Shown piece after piece: positions 43,602-52,262 of a stretch of 64,000 nucleotides of DNA. This stretch comes from JAPOXR01 sp964291445 (GTDB lineage: Bacteria > Pseudomonadota > Alphaproteobacteria > Rhodobacterales > Rhodobacteraceae), in assembly GCA_964291445.2 (NCBI GenBank), contig OZ219863.1:1-64000 (forward strand), written 5' to 3'. The position numbers and the translations under genes were made by a program. Position 1 is the first letter of the stretch. The number at the start of each line of letters is the position of its first letter. A model generated the notes under the pieces. It ran no database searches. It saw nothing but the letters and a program-made list of their open reading frames with translations, and was not told the origin of the DNA.

Positions 43602-44705
43602 TCAGTCTCCCGCCCCGACATCCTCCTTGAATGCATGGCGGGCACCACGAAGTGCGTCCTTGTAGATCTGCCTGATCTCGCGCTTGTCAGGCCGTTTTCC
43701 CGCCTTCAGGTGAAAAAGATGGTATCCGGTCGCCCGTCCCAGCGCGAATGTGGTGGCAAATGCCGCCGCTCCATTGACAGCCGCTCCCGCCGTCTGGCCA
43801 ATTGCCGGAATCATGGCAACCGCCTGGCTTGCCGCGAACCGGCCGACAAGGGCCGTGCCGAGCAGCGAGGCCAGGGAAGCCAACAGCTTCCGGTTCAGCT
43901 CAACTTCGTAGTGACGGGCAAGCTCGACCAGCATGCTGCCCTGAATTGGTATTGTCCATGCCGGACCAGCAACCGGGATCAGCGCCGCCACGCCGGCACG
44001 TAGCGAATATCTTGACACGCTGCCCCGGATCGCCGCGAATTCCTCCGACTCTGTCGTCTTGCCTCCTTGCCTGGCCAACAGGAACGCAACCAGCGGCAAC
44101 TCGTGGCCGAGCAATTGCAGGAGCCGGTCCCTGTCCGCATCTCCAATTCCGGGGTTTCGCGTCTCCACCACTGCCCCCGGGAGACGGCGTCCGGCTGCCC
44201 GCTCAATGGCGGTCTGGTTGACCTCCCGGGCCAATTCTCTCCTGGTCCCGTCGGCAAACGCCCCTGCCCAACTGTGGACAAGGATGATCTTCCGCCCCGG
44301 TCGGGTCCGCCTGACCTCCCGGACTGCCCTGCACAACTCGCCCTGGGCGGGATCATTGAGCCTGGCAACGGCAAGAATGGCCGAACAGGTCCCGGAATGG
44401 GCGGCAATCTCCGAAGCCGGGTCGTAGCCGCTCTCGCCGATTCCCCTCGTATCCAGGTAGTGCAGGACCGGCGCCTCCTGCGGATAGCCGTAGAGCCTGG
44501 ACTGGGTGGTGCAGGATTCGAAACCATTGCCAATCCCGATCTCGCTGGCCCCGGTAAGCATGCCGATGAGCGATGACTTGCCAGCCCCGGTCTTGCCGAG
44601 AACCCAGATCATCGGCAATGCGGAATCCTGCTGGCCGGTCTCCACCGCCTGGCCGGCGCCCTGGCGTTCAATCTCCTCCCATATTCTCCGCCAATACTCC
44701 CTCAT
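43602..44705 (-). CDS. GTPase with C-terminal DUF697/YcjF-like membrane domain
   Basis: A 367-residue protein. Walker A is G37-KTGAGK-S44 (in IWVLGKTGAGKSSLIG), switch-II DTRGIGE is at 85-91, and the Era-like body continues to about residue 215. The rest (SLRAGVAALIPVAGPAWTIP, MLVELARHYEVELNRKLLAS, QAVAMIPAIGQTAGAAVNGA, ATTFALGRATGYHLF) is a DUF697-type membrane-interacting domain, as in YcjF/YcjX-related and some dynamin-like proteins. It is upstream of a second GTPase on the same strand. Such pairs may remodel or monitor the inner membrane; no reaction can be assigned here. Confidence 0.75.
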   Translation of the reverse strand: MREYWRRIWEEIERQGAGQAVETGQQDSALPMIWVLGKTGAGKSSLIGMLTGASEIGIGNGFESCTTQSRLYGYPQEAPVLHYLDTRGIGESGYDPASEIAAHSGTCSAILAVARLNDPAQGELCRAVREVRRTRPGRKIILVHSWAGAFADGTRRELAREVNQTAIERAAGRRLPGAVVETRNPGIGDADRDRLLQLLGHELPLVAFLLARQGGKTTESEEFAAIRGSVSRYSLRAGVAALIPVAGPAWTIPIQGSMLVELARHYEVELNRKLLASLASLLGTALVGRFAASQAVAMIPAIGQTAGAAVNGAAAFATTFALGRATGYHLFHLKAGKRPDKREIRQIYKDALRGARHAFKEDVGAGD

Positions 44706-44870
44706 CCGGCAGCCAGCCTCTCCGGGTCAGGCACCGGCCCGGTCACCGCTGCTCCCGATGCCGGCGCCATCATCCGCATGGACGGCATGGCGATGGCGAC
44801 AGCCCGGCATGGCAACAAAGTCCCCGGCGCGCCTGACCCGGAAGCCGCCGCTGACGTCCATGCATGGGCC

Positions 44871-46388
44871 TCAACAATCCGGGTCGGCATATCGCTGGCG
44901 GAGCGCATTCTTCTCCACCTTCCCCATGCTGTTGCGAGGCAACTCGTCGATCACCTCGATCCTCCGCGGATGCTTGAACCGGGCAAGCCGGCCGGAAATT
45001 TCATGGCCAAGAAGCCCGGTATCGAGAGTGTTGTCCGGCGCCGCCACCACCGCCACGACCTGCTCACCGTATTCCGGGTCCGGGAGTCCGATCACGGCCG
45101 ATTCAGCCACGCCATCCACGGAGTTGAGGACATCCTCGACCTCCTTCGGGTAGACATTCAGCCCGCCGGTGATGATCAGATCCTTCTGGCGACCGACGAT
45201 CTCCAGGTAGCCATGCTCGTCGAGACGGCCAAGATCACCGGTGGCAAAGAACCCGTCACTCCGAATGGCTTCGGCAGTCTTTTCGGCATTCTTCCAGTAG
45301 CCGCGGCAGACATTGGGGCCCCGCACCTCGATTTGCCCGATCTCGCCGGCCGGCACCGCATCCCCGCCTTCCGTCACAATGCGCAATTCGACCCCATCGA
45401 GCGGCGTGCCGACGATTCCGGCCTGCCTGCTCCCGTCGACCGGGTTTGAGGTGATCATGCCGGTCTCGGTCATGCCGTATCGTTCAAGAATGCGGTGGCC
45501 GGTCCGGTCGGCGAAGGCCGCATGCGTTTCGGCGAGCAGCGGAGCGCTACCGGAAATGAAGAGCCGCATGCCGGAGGCCAGGCGGCGGTCGAGCCGTGGA
45601 TCGTTCAGCAGACGCACATAGAAGGTCGGCACACCCATCATCATTGTTGAGCCCGGCAGGGCGTCAATGATCGCATCCAGGTCAAAGCCGGCCATGAAAT
45701 CGACCCTGGCGCCGGCCACCAGCGCCGTGTTCACGGCCACGAACAACCCGTGGGTGTGATAGATCGGCAAGGCGTGGATCAGCACGTCTCTCGATGACAT
45801 TTTCCACAGCCTGACCAGGCAACGGGTATTCGACAGCAAATTGTCGTGAGTCAGCATCGCCCCCTTGGGTCTGCCGGTGGTGCCCGACGTATAGAGGAGT
45901 GCCGCCAAATCATCCGGCCGGCGCGCAACCGGACCAAACCGAGTCGGCATGCCGGCCACGGCAGCGGCAAGGCTGCCGGTCCCGTCGGCATTCATGGTCA
46001 GCAGGCTGGTGCCGGCCTGCCGAGCCGCCGGCTCGAGGTCGCGGGCAAACCGGTCTTCACACAGGAACAGCCTGGGTGAGGCATCCTCGAGGAAGTAGGC
46101 GACCTCGTTCTGCCGGTATCCGGTGTTGAGCGGCAGGAACACCGCGCCAACCTGCACCGAGGCCAGGTACAGCGCAAGAATCTCCGGGCGTTTGAATGCC
46201 TGGGCGGCGACCCGGTCTCCCGGCCGGACATTGCGGGCGGCCAGCATGTTTGCATATTGCGAGGAGAGCTCCGCCAATTGGGCAAAGCTGATTTCGTGAC
46301 CGATCGCTCCCGGTTCATTGAGCGCCAGGAAACAGGACAGGTTGCCAGCATGCGGCCCGATCAACCCGTCATGGAGATGATTAGACAT
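44871..46388 (-). CDS. matB: Malonyl-CoA synthetase (MatB)
   Basis: A 505-residue AMP-forming acyl-CoA synthetase. LLYTSGTTGRPKGAMLTHDN is the ATP-binding loop; IHALPIYHTHGLFVA, MMGVPTFYVRLL, FISGSAPLLAET and ERYGMTETGM follow. The C-terminal domain carries KDLIITGGLNVYPKEVE and the catalytic lysine in RNSMGKVEKN. Remembered Rhodopseudomonas MatB is nearly the same length and shares these blocks. It activates malonate (and methylmalonate) to the CoA ester in the cytoplasm. The ATG at 46388 (MSNHLHDG) is chosen by comparison with MatB; an upstream ATG at 46517 gives an unlikely leader. No matA decarboxylase is adjacent. Confidence 0.9.
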   Translation of the reverse strand: MSNHLHDGLIGPHAGNLSCFLALNEPGAIGHEISFAQLAELSSQYANMLAARNVRPGDRVAAQAFKRPEILALYLASVQVGAVFLPLNTGYRQNEVAYFLEDASPRLFLCEDRFARDLEPAARQAGTSLLTMNADGTGSLAAAVAGMPTRFGPVARRPDDLAALLYTSGTTGRPKGAMLTHDNLLSNTRCLVRLWKMSSRDVLIHALPIYHTHGLFVAVNTALVAGARVDFMAGFDLDAIIDALPGSTMMMGVPTFYVRLLNDPRLDRRLASGMRLFISGSAPLLAETHAAFADRTGHRILERYGMTETGMITSNPVDGSRQAGIVGTPLDGVELRIVTEGGDAVPAGEIGQIEVRGPNVCRGYWKNAEKTAEAIRSDGFFATGDLGRLDEHGYLEIVGRQKDLIITGGLNVYPKEVEDVLNSVDGVAESAVIGLPDPEYGEQVVAVVAAPDNTLDTGLLGHEISGRLARFKHPRRIEVIDELPRNSMGKVEKNALRQRYADPDC

Positions 46389-46513
46389 CCAGTGCCCTGC
46401 CCTTCGCCCAAGCTGCAATCGATTCTTCCCGGCCCTGATACAGGGAGAAGGCGAGACTTCACAAATCGCCGGTCGAACCTGCATTGCCCGCAGGGCAAGT
46501 GGAGTTGGACAAC

Positions 46514-46807
46514 TCAATCAACGACAATGTTGGCGGCAATCAGCCAAGCCTGTTGGCGGTCATGCCTCCCAATCGCGAGGGAAAAGGACAGCGGCTTGTA
46601 GCCAAACCGGACCCGCGGCGGCGGCTCGACGCCGCGCCTCTCCCCGAAAAGATGCTCGAAGTTCTCCGACGGTGTCGGGCGGCGCTCGGCCCTGGCGCGC
46701 TTCACGTGGATCAGGCGTCGGACCAGCTCTTCCACCGACATGCCGGTCCGACCCGCCTCATGTCGAAGCCACGCCATGTCACCCGGATCGATGTCACGGA
46801 CGATCAT
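46514..46807 (-). CDS. Putative ribbon-helix-helix (FitA/VapB-like) DNA-binding protein
   Basis: A 97-residue protein starting MIVRDIDPGDMAWLRHEA, then GRTGMSVEELVRRLI. A short beta strand followed by two helices matches ribbon-helix-helix antitoxins of the FitA/VapB type. The remaining residues are basic and then unassigned. No PIN-domain toxin lies beside it; neighbours are an ankyrin protein upstream and matB downstream. It may be an orphan antitoxin or a small regulator. The start has only a weak ribosome site, and longer in-frame extensions upstream cannot be excluded. Confidence 0.5.
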   Translation of the reverse strand: MIVRDIDPGDMAWLRHEAGRTGMSVEELVRRLIHVKRARAERRPTPSENFEHLFGERRGVEPPPRVRFGYKPLSFSLAIGRHDRQQAWLIAANIVVD

Positions 46808-46925
46808 GCTCGCGCTCAATTCGGCATCTTCGGTTCTGCCGCCAAACCTGCTCGCAGCAGGCCACGACTTGCCAAGAGGATACTTTCCGGCTGGCTTGCC
46901 TGCCTCCGGTGACCGGAGACACCAG

Positions 46926-47600
46926 TTAGGCTTGTCGAGCCTCGGACGCATGCCGTTTGCCTCCGCCTTCCGGCCGTCCGCCGGTTCGATTGAAGTAGGC
47001 CGCAATTGCGTGGTCAAGTTCCATGTTGAGGTTATCCCCGCGTCTGCTTGCCCAGATCAGTGCCTGGAGCCGCAGGTCGCGGTCGGAAAAGTCAACCGTT
47101 CCGGTCCTGAGCAGATAGATCGCAATGTCGGCATGCTTGTTCTTGATTGCCTCAATGAGCGCGGTGTTTCTTCCGGTCTTGTCCGAGATGTTCACATCCG
47201 CGCCGTGGCTGACAAGGTATCGCGCGATGTGGGCATGACCCTTTACGGCAGTCTCGATCAGCGCGGTACGGCCGTAGTACTCGGCCTTGAGGTCCACCAT
47301 AGTCATGGGATGGCGAAGCAGGCTTTCGACCATGTCGAGGTTGCCGCTGCTGGCGGCGAGCATCAGCGGCGTGCTTCTCCACTTGTTTCTGGCGTTGACG
47401 TCAATGTCCGGATGTTCAAGCAGCAGCCTCGTCAGGTCGCGCCTCTCGCCGTGAACGGCAATATGGAGTGCCGTCCAGCCATCGTCGTCGACGGCATTTA
47501 CATCCGTGGTCTCGAGCGCTGCCCTGGCCGCCTCGACATCGCCGGCGATTGCCGCTTCGATCAGCTTGCCGCCATCGCTCGTCTGGTGGTGTTCAACCAT
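46926..47600 (-). CDS. Ankyrin-repeat protein
   Basis: A 224-residue cytoplasmic protein with about five ankyrin repeats. Examples are DDGWTALHIAVHGERRDLTR, STPLMLAASSGNLDMVESLL, GRTALIETAVKGHAHIARYL and NTALIEAIKNKHADIAIYLL. There is no signal peptide or membrane span. Ankyrin repeats bind partner proteins. It lies between urease and the RHH-like gene, 200 bp after ureG on the same strand. No partner is evident. Confidence 0.85.
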   Translation of the reverse strand: MVEHHQTSDGGKLIEAAIAGDVEAARAALETTDVNAVDDDGWTALHIAVHGERRDLTRLLLEHPDIDVNARNKWRSTPLMLAASSGNLDMVESLLRHPMTMVDLKAEYYGRTALIETAVKGHAHIARYLVSHGADVNISDKTGRNTALIEAIKNKHADIAIYLLRTGTVDFSDRDLRLQALIWASRRGDNLNMELDHAIAAYFNRTGGRPEGGGKRHASEARQA

Positions 47601-47800
47601 GGACTTCGTGACCCTTCCTTCGCGAGTGTTCCGAATTCGCTGAAATCTCTAATTTCCGCGACCACTGTGTGCCGGACTCAGTCCGCGGCATCTCGGCCCA
47701 GCCTGACCGGCGTCCCACGGACACCGATCCTTCTCCGAGCCGCATGTCTCCGGGTCTGCACCTGCAAGTCGAGCCCGGCTTTGTCTTCGCCGCAAGCGTA

Positions 47801-48421
47801 TCATTTTCGGCCCACATCGCCAATTTCGTCGATGTGGAGCAGGATCTCTTTCACGCCGCCGCCGAACCTGAGCTGACAGAACACATAGGGCCTGCCAGCG
47901 CGCACGCGGTCGGCATCGCGCTGCATGAGATCAAGGTCAGCGCCCACATGGGGAGCCAGGTCCGTCTTGTTGATGACCAGGATGTCGGAGCGCGTGATCG
48001 CCGGTCCGCCCTTGCGCGGGATTTCCTCTCCGGCTGCAACATCGATGACATAGATCGTCAAGTCCGCGAGTTCAGGCGAAAACGTGGCCGACAGGTTGTC
48101 GCCGCCGGACTCGATCAAGACCAGGTCAAGATCGGCGTGCAGTTCGCGAAGCTCGGCGATCGCGGCAAGGTTGATCGAGGCATCCTCACGGATCGCGGTA
48201 TGCGGGCAACCGCCGGTTTCGACGCCCTTGATCCGGTCGGACGGCAGCGCCTGGACGCGTAGAAGCGCGTCAGCGTCCTCTTGGGTGTAGATGTCGTTCG
48301 TAACGACAGCCATCGACAGTTGGTCGCGAAACACCTTGCAGAGCGCCGCGGTCAGCGTGGTCTTGCCGGCCCCTACCGGGCCGCCGATGCCGATGCGAAG
48401 AGGGCCGTTCGGACTGCTCAT
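47801..48421 (-). CDS. ureG: Urease accessory GTPase UreG
   Basis: A 206-residue GTPase that energises nickel insertion into urease. P-loop GIGGPVGAGKTTLTAALCK; metal-binding CPH motif in GVETGGCPHTAIRED; LVLIESGGDNLSATFSPELA; and NKTD in LVINKTDLAPHVG. The ATG at 48421 overlaps the ureF stop by 4 bases, so the last two accessory genes are coupled. It ends the operon. Confidence 0.97.
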   Translation of the reverse strand: MSSPNGPLRIGIGGPVGAGKTTLTAALCKVFRDQLSMAVVTNDIYTQEDADALLRVQALPSDRIKGVETGGCPHTAIREDASINLAAIAELRELHADLDLVLIESGGDNLSATFSPELADLTIYVIDVAAGEEIPRKGGPAITRSDILVINKTDLAPHVGADLDLMQRDADRVRAGRPYVFCQLRFGGGVKEILLHIDEIGDVGRK

Positions 48422-49062
48422 GTGCGGAATATCCTCGAATCCTGGGCTTCGTGCCGCATCGAAGCGATGTCGGTCAGGAACGCCATTGACACAAGTTTCG
48501 ACAGGTCGCCGTGGCGCGTGTCCTCCGCGACCTCGGGGCAGAGAAGGGTCAGCCGTCGAAGGATGGCCTGTCCTTGCTGCTGGCCAACGGCCAGCAGTCT
48601 CTGTCCGGCGGCGACAAGGTTGGACAGAAGGGCCTGCAGGTAGAGTTGCTGGGTTAGCGCAATGGGCAGGCCTTCCTGTGCGGCGGCAGTGCCTAGCGCG
48701 ACGGGATAGGTCAGTCCTTCCGCCGCAACGTCCCAGGCGACCAAGGCCCTGCAAAAGGCCTGACCCTGCGCGTCCGTTTCCAGCCGCCTTTCGGACGAGG
48801 CCGCGAAGGCGCGTGCCGTCCGGTCGATTTCCCCGAGTCGTTGACGCGTGCCGGCGTTGAAGGCGGCGGCCAGAAGCAGGGAATCCGCCCGGCCCGCACC
48901 ATGCAGCAAAACGTCTTCAAGCCAGGCTTCCAGGCCGGCTCCATCCTTCACCCAACCCAGGCCAACCGCACCTTCCAGCCCGTGGCTGTATGCGAAGGAC
49001 CCGACCGGAAACGCGGGGGAGAGCCACTGCGTCAGGGTGAGGATTTGCGTGTCAGTGGGCAT
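48418..49062 (-). CDS. ureF: Urease accessory protein UreF
   Basis: A 214-residue all-helical chaperone that joins UreD to the UreG GTPase during nickel loading. Typical parts are LSPAFPVGSFAYSHGLEGAV, ADSLLLAAAFNAG, LYLQALLSNLVAAGQRLL and GQQQGQAILRRL. The start MPTDTQIL at 49062 overlaps the ureE end by 11 bases. Confidence 0.96.
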   Translation of the reverse strand: MPTDTQILTLTQWLSPAFPVGSFAYSHGLEGAVGLGWVKDGAGLEAWLEDVLLHGAGRADSLLLAAAFNAGTRQRLGEIDRTARAFAASSERRLETDAQGQAFCRALVAWDVAAEGLTYPVALGTAAAQEGLPIALTQQLYLQALLSNLVAAGQRLLAVGQQQGQAILRRLTLLCPEVAEDTRHGDLSKLVSMAFLTDIASMRHEAQDSRIFRT

Positions 49063-49489
49063 GGGAATGGGTGCGGCCTTGACCGTAGGCCCCGCCTTCC
49101 GGCGTAAATGGTTCGGTGACCTCGGTGACTGTTGCACCGAGTTGTTCCAGCATGTCGCGCATCACGTGATCTCGCCGGACCAGGAGCCGGCCGGTCTCGA
49201 TCTGGCAAGGCGTGTGGCGGTTGCCGATGTGCCAGGCAAGCCGGACCAGGTCGCCTTTCACCTGGAGGATTTCTTCCTCGGCGGCTACGATTCCGACGAC
49301 GCGACCATCGTCCAGGACGAATGCTCCGGTCTGGTCCACCGAAATCGTCTGGGACAGATCCACAAGAAATCGCAACCCGCTTGTGGCGGTCAGTACCTTG
49401 CGGCGCAGAAACCGCGCCTCATAGTCCAGAACCACGCTGTCGTCGACATTATGCGTGCGCCTTATCTTTCGGCTGACAGGAAGGTTCAT
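49052..49489 (-). CDS. ureE: Urease accessory nickel metallochaperone UreE
   Basis: A 145-residue nickel carrier. The peptide-binding domain (DYEARFLRRKVLTATSG) is followed by the ferredoxin-like metal domain with LAWHIGNRHTPCQ (conserved His) and HVMRDMLEQLG. It ends in a short His-rich tail (HSHAH). It binds nickel and hands it to the UreDFG complex. It lies 10 bases after ureC. Confidence 0.95.
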   Translation of the reverse strand: MNLPVSRKIRRTHNVDDSVVLDYEARFLRRKVLTATSGLRFLVDLSQTISVDQTGAFVLDDGRVVGIVAAEEEILQVKGDLVRLAWHIGNRHTPCQIETGRLLVRRDHVMRDMLEQLGATVTEVTEPFTPEGGAYGQGRTHSHAH

Positions 49490-49499
49490 CGCTGTTTCC

Positions 49500-51209
49500 T
49501 CAGAACATGAAGTATCGCTGCGCCATGGGCAGAACCTCGGCAGGCTGGCAGGTCAGCAATTCGCCATCGGCGCGCACCTCATAGGTCTCGGGGTTCACTT
49601 CCATCTCCGGCGTGGCGTCGTTCAGAAACAGGTCCCTCTTGCCGATCCGGCGCGTGTTGACGACGGCCAGCGTGTCCTTGGACAGGCCGAGCGTTGCGCC
49701 GATGCCGGCATCCTGCGCTGCGGCGCTGACAAAGGTCACGGAAGAGCATTCGACGTTTCTGCCATAGGCGCCGAACATTGGACGCGAATGGACCGGTTGC
49801 GGCGTCGGGATCGAGGCGTTGGGATCGCCCATCTGTGCCATGGCAATGGTCCCGCCAACAATCACCATCTCCGGCTTCACGCCGAAGAATGCCGGATTCC
49901 ACAGCACCAGGTCGGCGCGCTTTCCTTCCTCGACCGATCCGATTTCATGCGCGATCCCGTGTGCGATGGCCGGGTTGATCGTGTATTTCGCGATGTACCT
50001 GCGCACGCGGAGGTTGTCGTTGTCACCGGTCTCTTCCGGCAGCCGCCCCCGCTGCCTCTTCATCTTGTCGGCGGTCTGCCAGGCACGGATGACAACCTCC
50101 CCCACGCGCCCCATCGCCTGGCTGTCGGAAGCGATGATCGAAAACGCGCCCATGTCGTGAAGGATGTCCTCCGCGGCGATGGTCTCACGCCTGATGCGGC
50201 TTTCCGCGAACGCCACGTCTTCCGGAATGGACTTGTCGAGGTGATGACAGACCATGAGCATGTCGAGATGCTCCTCCACAGTGTTGACCGTGAACGGCCG
50301 CGTCGGGTTCGTGGAGGATGGCAAGACGTGATCCTCGCCGCAGATCCTGATGATGTCCGGCGCATGCCCGCCCCCGGCACCTTCGGTGTGGAAGGCGTGG
50401 ATCGTGCGGCCCTTCATGGCCTTCATGGAGTTCTCGACGAAACCGCTTTCGTTGAGCGTGTCGGTATGGATCATCACCTGAACGTCCATCGCGTCTGCCA
50501 CGGACAGGCAGCAATCTATGGCTCCAGGCGTCGTTCCCCAATCCTCGTGCAGCTTCAGGGCACAGGCCCCGCCCAGTACCTGCTCTTCAAGGGCCGCAGC
50601 GAGCGAAGCATTGCCCTTGCCCGCGAAGGCGAGGTTCATCGGGAAGGCGTCCGCCGCCTGCAGCATCCGCCCGATATGCCAGGGCCCGGGTGTGCAGGTG
50701 GTGGCGAGCGTGCCATGCGCCGGCCCGGTGCCGCCGCCGAGCATGGTTGTCAGACCGGAATGCAGTGCATCCTCGATCTGCTGCGGACAGATGAAATGGA
50801 TGTGGCTGTCAAAGCCGCCGGCCGTGAGAATCTTGCCTTCTCCGGCAATCGCTTCGGTGCCCGGTCCGATCACGATGTCGACACCGGGCTGCGTATCGGG
50901 ATTCCCCGCCTTTCCAATCCTGGCGATCCGGCCGTCCCTCAGCCCGATATCCGCCTTGTAGATGCCGGCATGGTCGACGACCAGGGCATTGGTGACGACG
51001 GTGTCCACCGCTCCGTCGGCGCGGGTGACCTGTGACTGGCCCATCCCGTCGCGGATGACCTTGCCGCCGCCGAACTTGACCTCTTCGCCATAGGAGCTGT
51101 GGTCGCGCTCGACCTCGATGACGAGGTCGGTGTCGGCGAGCCGAACCCTGTCCCCGGTCGTCGGGCCGAACATTGCTGCATAGTCAGCGCGCGAGATCGT
51201 CGCCGGCAT
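49500..51209 (-). CDS. ureC: Urease alpha subunit UreC
   Basis: A 569-residue catalytic subunit that hydrolyses urea to ammonia and CO2. HxH nickel ligands are in GGFDSHIHFICPQQ, the carbamylated lysine is in GACALKLHEDWGTTP, further His ligands are in VMIHTDTLNES and IHAFHTEGAGGGHAPD, and the mobile-flap histidine is in VCHHLDKSIPEDVAFAESR. Length matches the family. It is separated from ureB by 277 bp that contain no recognised gene, an unusually long gap. Confidence 0.98.
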   Translation of the reverse strand: MPATISRADYAAMFGPTTGDRVRLADTDLVIEVERDHSSYGEEVKFGGGKVIRDGMGQSQVTRADGAVDTVVTNALVVDHAGIYKADIGLRDGRIARIGKAGNPDTQPGVDIVIGPGTEAIAGEGKILTAGGFDSHIHFICPQQIEDALHSGLTTMLGGGTGPAHGTLATTCTPGPWHIGRMLQAADAFPMNLAFAGKGNASLAAALEEQVLGGACALKLHEDWGTTPGAIDCCLSVADAMDVQVMIHTDTLNESGFVENSMKAMKGRTIHAFHTEGAGGGHAPDIIRICGEDHVLPSSTNPTRPFTVNTVEEHLDMLMVCHHLDKSIPEDVAFAESRIRRETIAAEDILHDMGAFSIIASDSQAMGRVGEVVIRAWQTADKMKRQRGRLPEETGDNDNLRVRRYIAKYTINPAIAHGIAHEIGSVEEGKRADLVLWNPAFFGVKPEMVIVGGTIAMAQMGDPNASIPTPQPVHSRPMFGAYGRNVECSSVTFVSAAAQDAGIGATLGLSKDTLAVVNTRRIGKRDLFLNDATPEMEVNPETYEVRADGELLTCQPAEVLPMAQRYFMF

Positions 51210-51486
51210 GGCACCTTCCCTCCCTATCCGCTCCGGAGCCCGCAGGCGGTGCGCTCAAGGCGATCGGCATTCCCAACGCAGTCCGGCCAGGATTTGCCAA
51301 CGACCGGACATGACGGCTCGCAGGGCCTCGGGACCTGGCGCAAGAGACGCGTTGCGTTCCAGCTTGGGACGAAGGGCGGTGGGCCGGGAAACCCGCCGAC
51401 CCCTGACATCGGATGAGTACCGGTCATCCATTCATCCTGCGCGCCGGGCTGCGCAAGCGAGAGTTGGGTCACGGACAAGCCAGACA

Positions 51487-51792
51487 TCAGAGCGCTCCCA
51501 TGATCCGTTGATTGAACCCGAACACAATTCGCGCGCCGCCAATGGGGATGAGCTGAACCTCCCGGCGCTGACCCGGCTCAAATCGCACCGCTGTCCCGGC
51601 GGCGATGTCGAGCCGCATGCCACGCGCTGCGTCGCGGTCGAATTCCAATGCGCCGTTCGCCTCTCCGAAATGGTAGTGCGAGCCCACCTGCACCGGCCGG
51701 TCACCGGAATTGGCGACCATCAGCGTGATGGCTTCACGATCGGCGTTCAGGGTAATTTCACCCGGCGTGGCCATGACCTCGCCGGGAATCAT
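51487..51792 (-). CDS. ureB: Urease beta subunit UreB
   Basis: A 101-residue structural subunit, the standard length. MIPGEVMATPGEITLNADRE, VGSHYHFGEANGALEFDRD and the FEPGQRREVQLIP segment are typical. The ATG at 51792 overlaps the stop of the small upstream gene by 4 bases (ATGA). Confidence 0.97.
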   Translation of the reverse strand: MIPGEVMATPGEITLNADREAITLMVANSGDRPVQVGSHYHFGEANGALEFDRDAARGMRLDIAAGTAVRFEPGQRREVQLIPIGGARIVFGFNQRIMGAL

Positions 51793-51947
51793 GTGCGCAT
51801 CCTCGCGCGGCCCAGCCCGGCAAAACCTGCCGGTGCGACGAGACGGAAACCCATGAGCTCGCTCCAGTCGGCGCCGGCGGCAGGCAATGCCGCCTCGTCG
51901 GCCAAAGCAGGCCATGCAAACGAGGGAAGGGGTGGATGGACACGCAT
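51789..51947 (-). CDS. Small unknown gene between ureA and ureB
   Basis: A 52-codon frame that starts MRVHPPLPSFAWPALADEAA and ends GLGRARMRT. It has a near-perfect ribosome site (GAGGAGG at 51954-51960, 6 bases upstream) and its stop overlaps the ureB ATG (ATGA). It begins 11 bases after the ureA stop. Both spacings indicate a translated, coupled gene. No family was recognised. The first part is hydrophobic but too short and Pro-rich for a clear membrane span. Confidence 0.65.
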   Translation of the reverse strand: MRVHPPLPSFAWPALADEAALPAAGADWSELMGFRLVAPAGFAGLGRARMRT

Positions 51948-51958
51948 GGGACGCCTCC

Positions 51959-52261
51959 TCAGCGGATCGGATTGTGGACGGTGACAAGTTTCGTGCCGTC
52001 GGGAAAGGTCGCCTCCACCTGAACGTCGTGGATCATCTCGGCCACACCTTCCATGCATTGGACCCTGGTGACGATTTCTGCACCGGCTTCCATCATGTCG
52101 GCGACCGAGCGACCATCGCGCGCACCTTCGACCACCGCATCGGCGATCAGGGCAATCGCCTCGGGGTGGTTCAGCTTCACGCCGCGTGCCAGCCGCTTTC
52201 GGGCGACTTCCGCCGCCATGGAGATGAGCAGCTTGTCCTTCTCGCGTGGCGTCAGGTTCAT
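51959..52261 (-). CDS. ureA: Urease gamma subunit UreA
   Basis: A 100-residue subunit of standard length: MNLTPREKDKLLISMAAEVA, RGVKLNHPEAIALIADAVVE, EGARDGRSVADMM, VEATFPDGTKLVTVHNPIR. It begins 1 base after the ureD stop. Confidence 0.97.
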   Translation of the reverse strand: MNLTPREKDKLLISMAAEVARKRLARGVKLNHPEAIALIADAVVEGARDGRSVADMMEAGAEIVTRVQCMEGVAEMIHDVQVEATFPDGTKLVTVHNPIR

Positions 52262-52262
52262 G

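Noticed and set aside
46514..46807. Complete VapBC/FitAB toxin-antitoxin pair
   Set aside because: No PIN-domain frame on either side; the adjacent genes are an ankyrin protein and matB.
49455..51035. 526-codon plus-strand frame opposite ureC
   Set aside because: Antisense shadow of a strongly conserved urease subunit.
51210..51487. Small gene between ureB and ureC
   Set aside because: An open frame exists but it has no ribosome site, no conserved-looking composition and no coupling to ureC.
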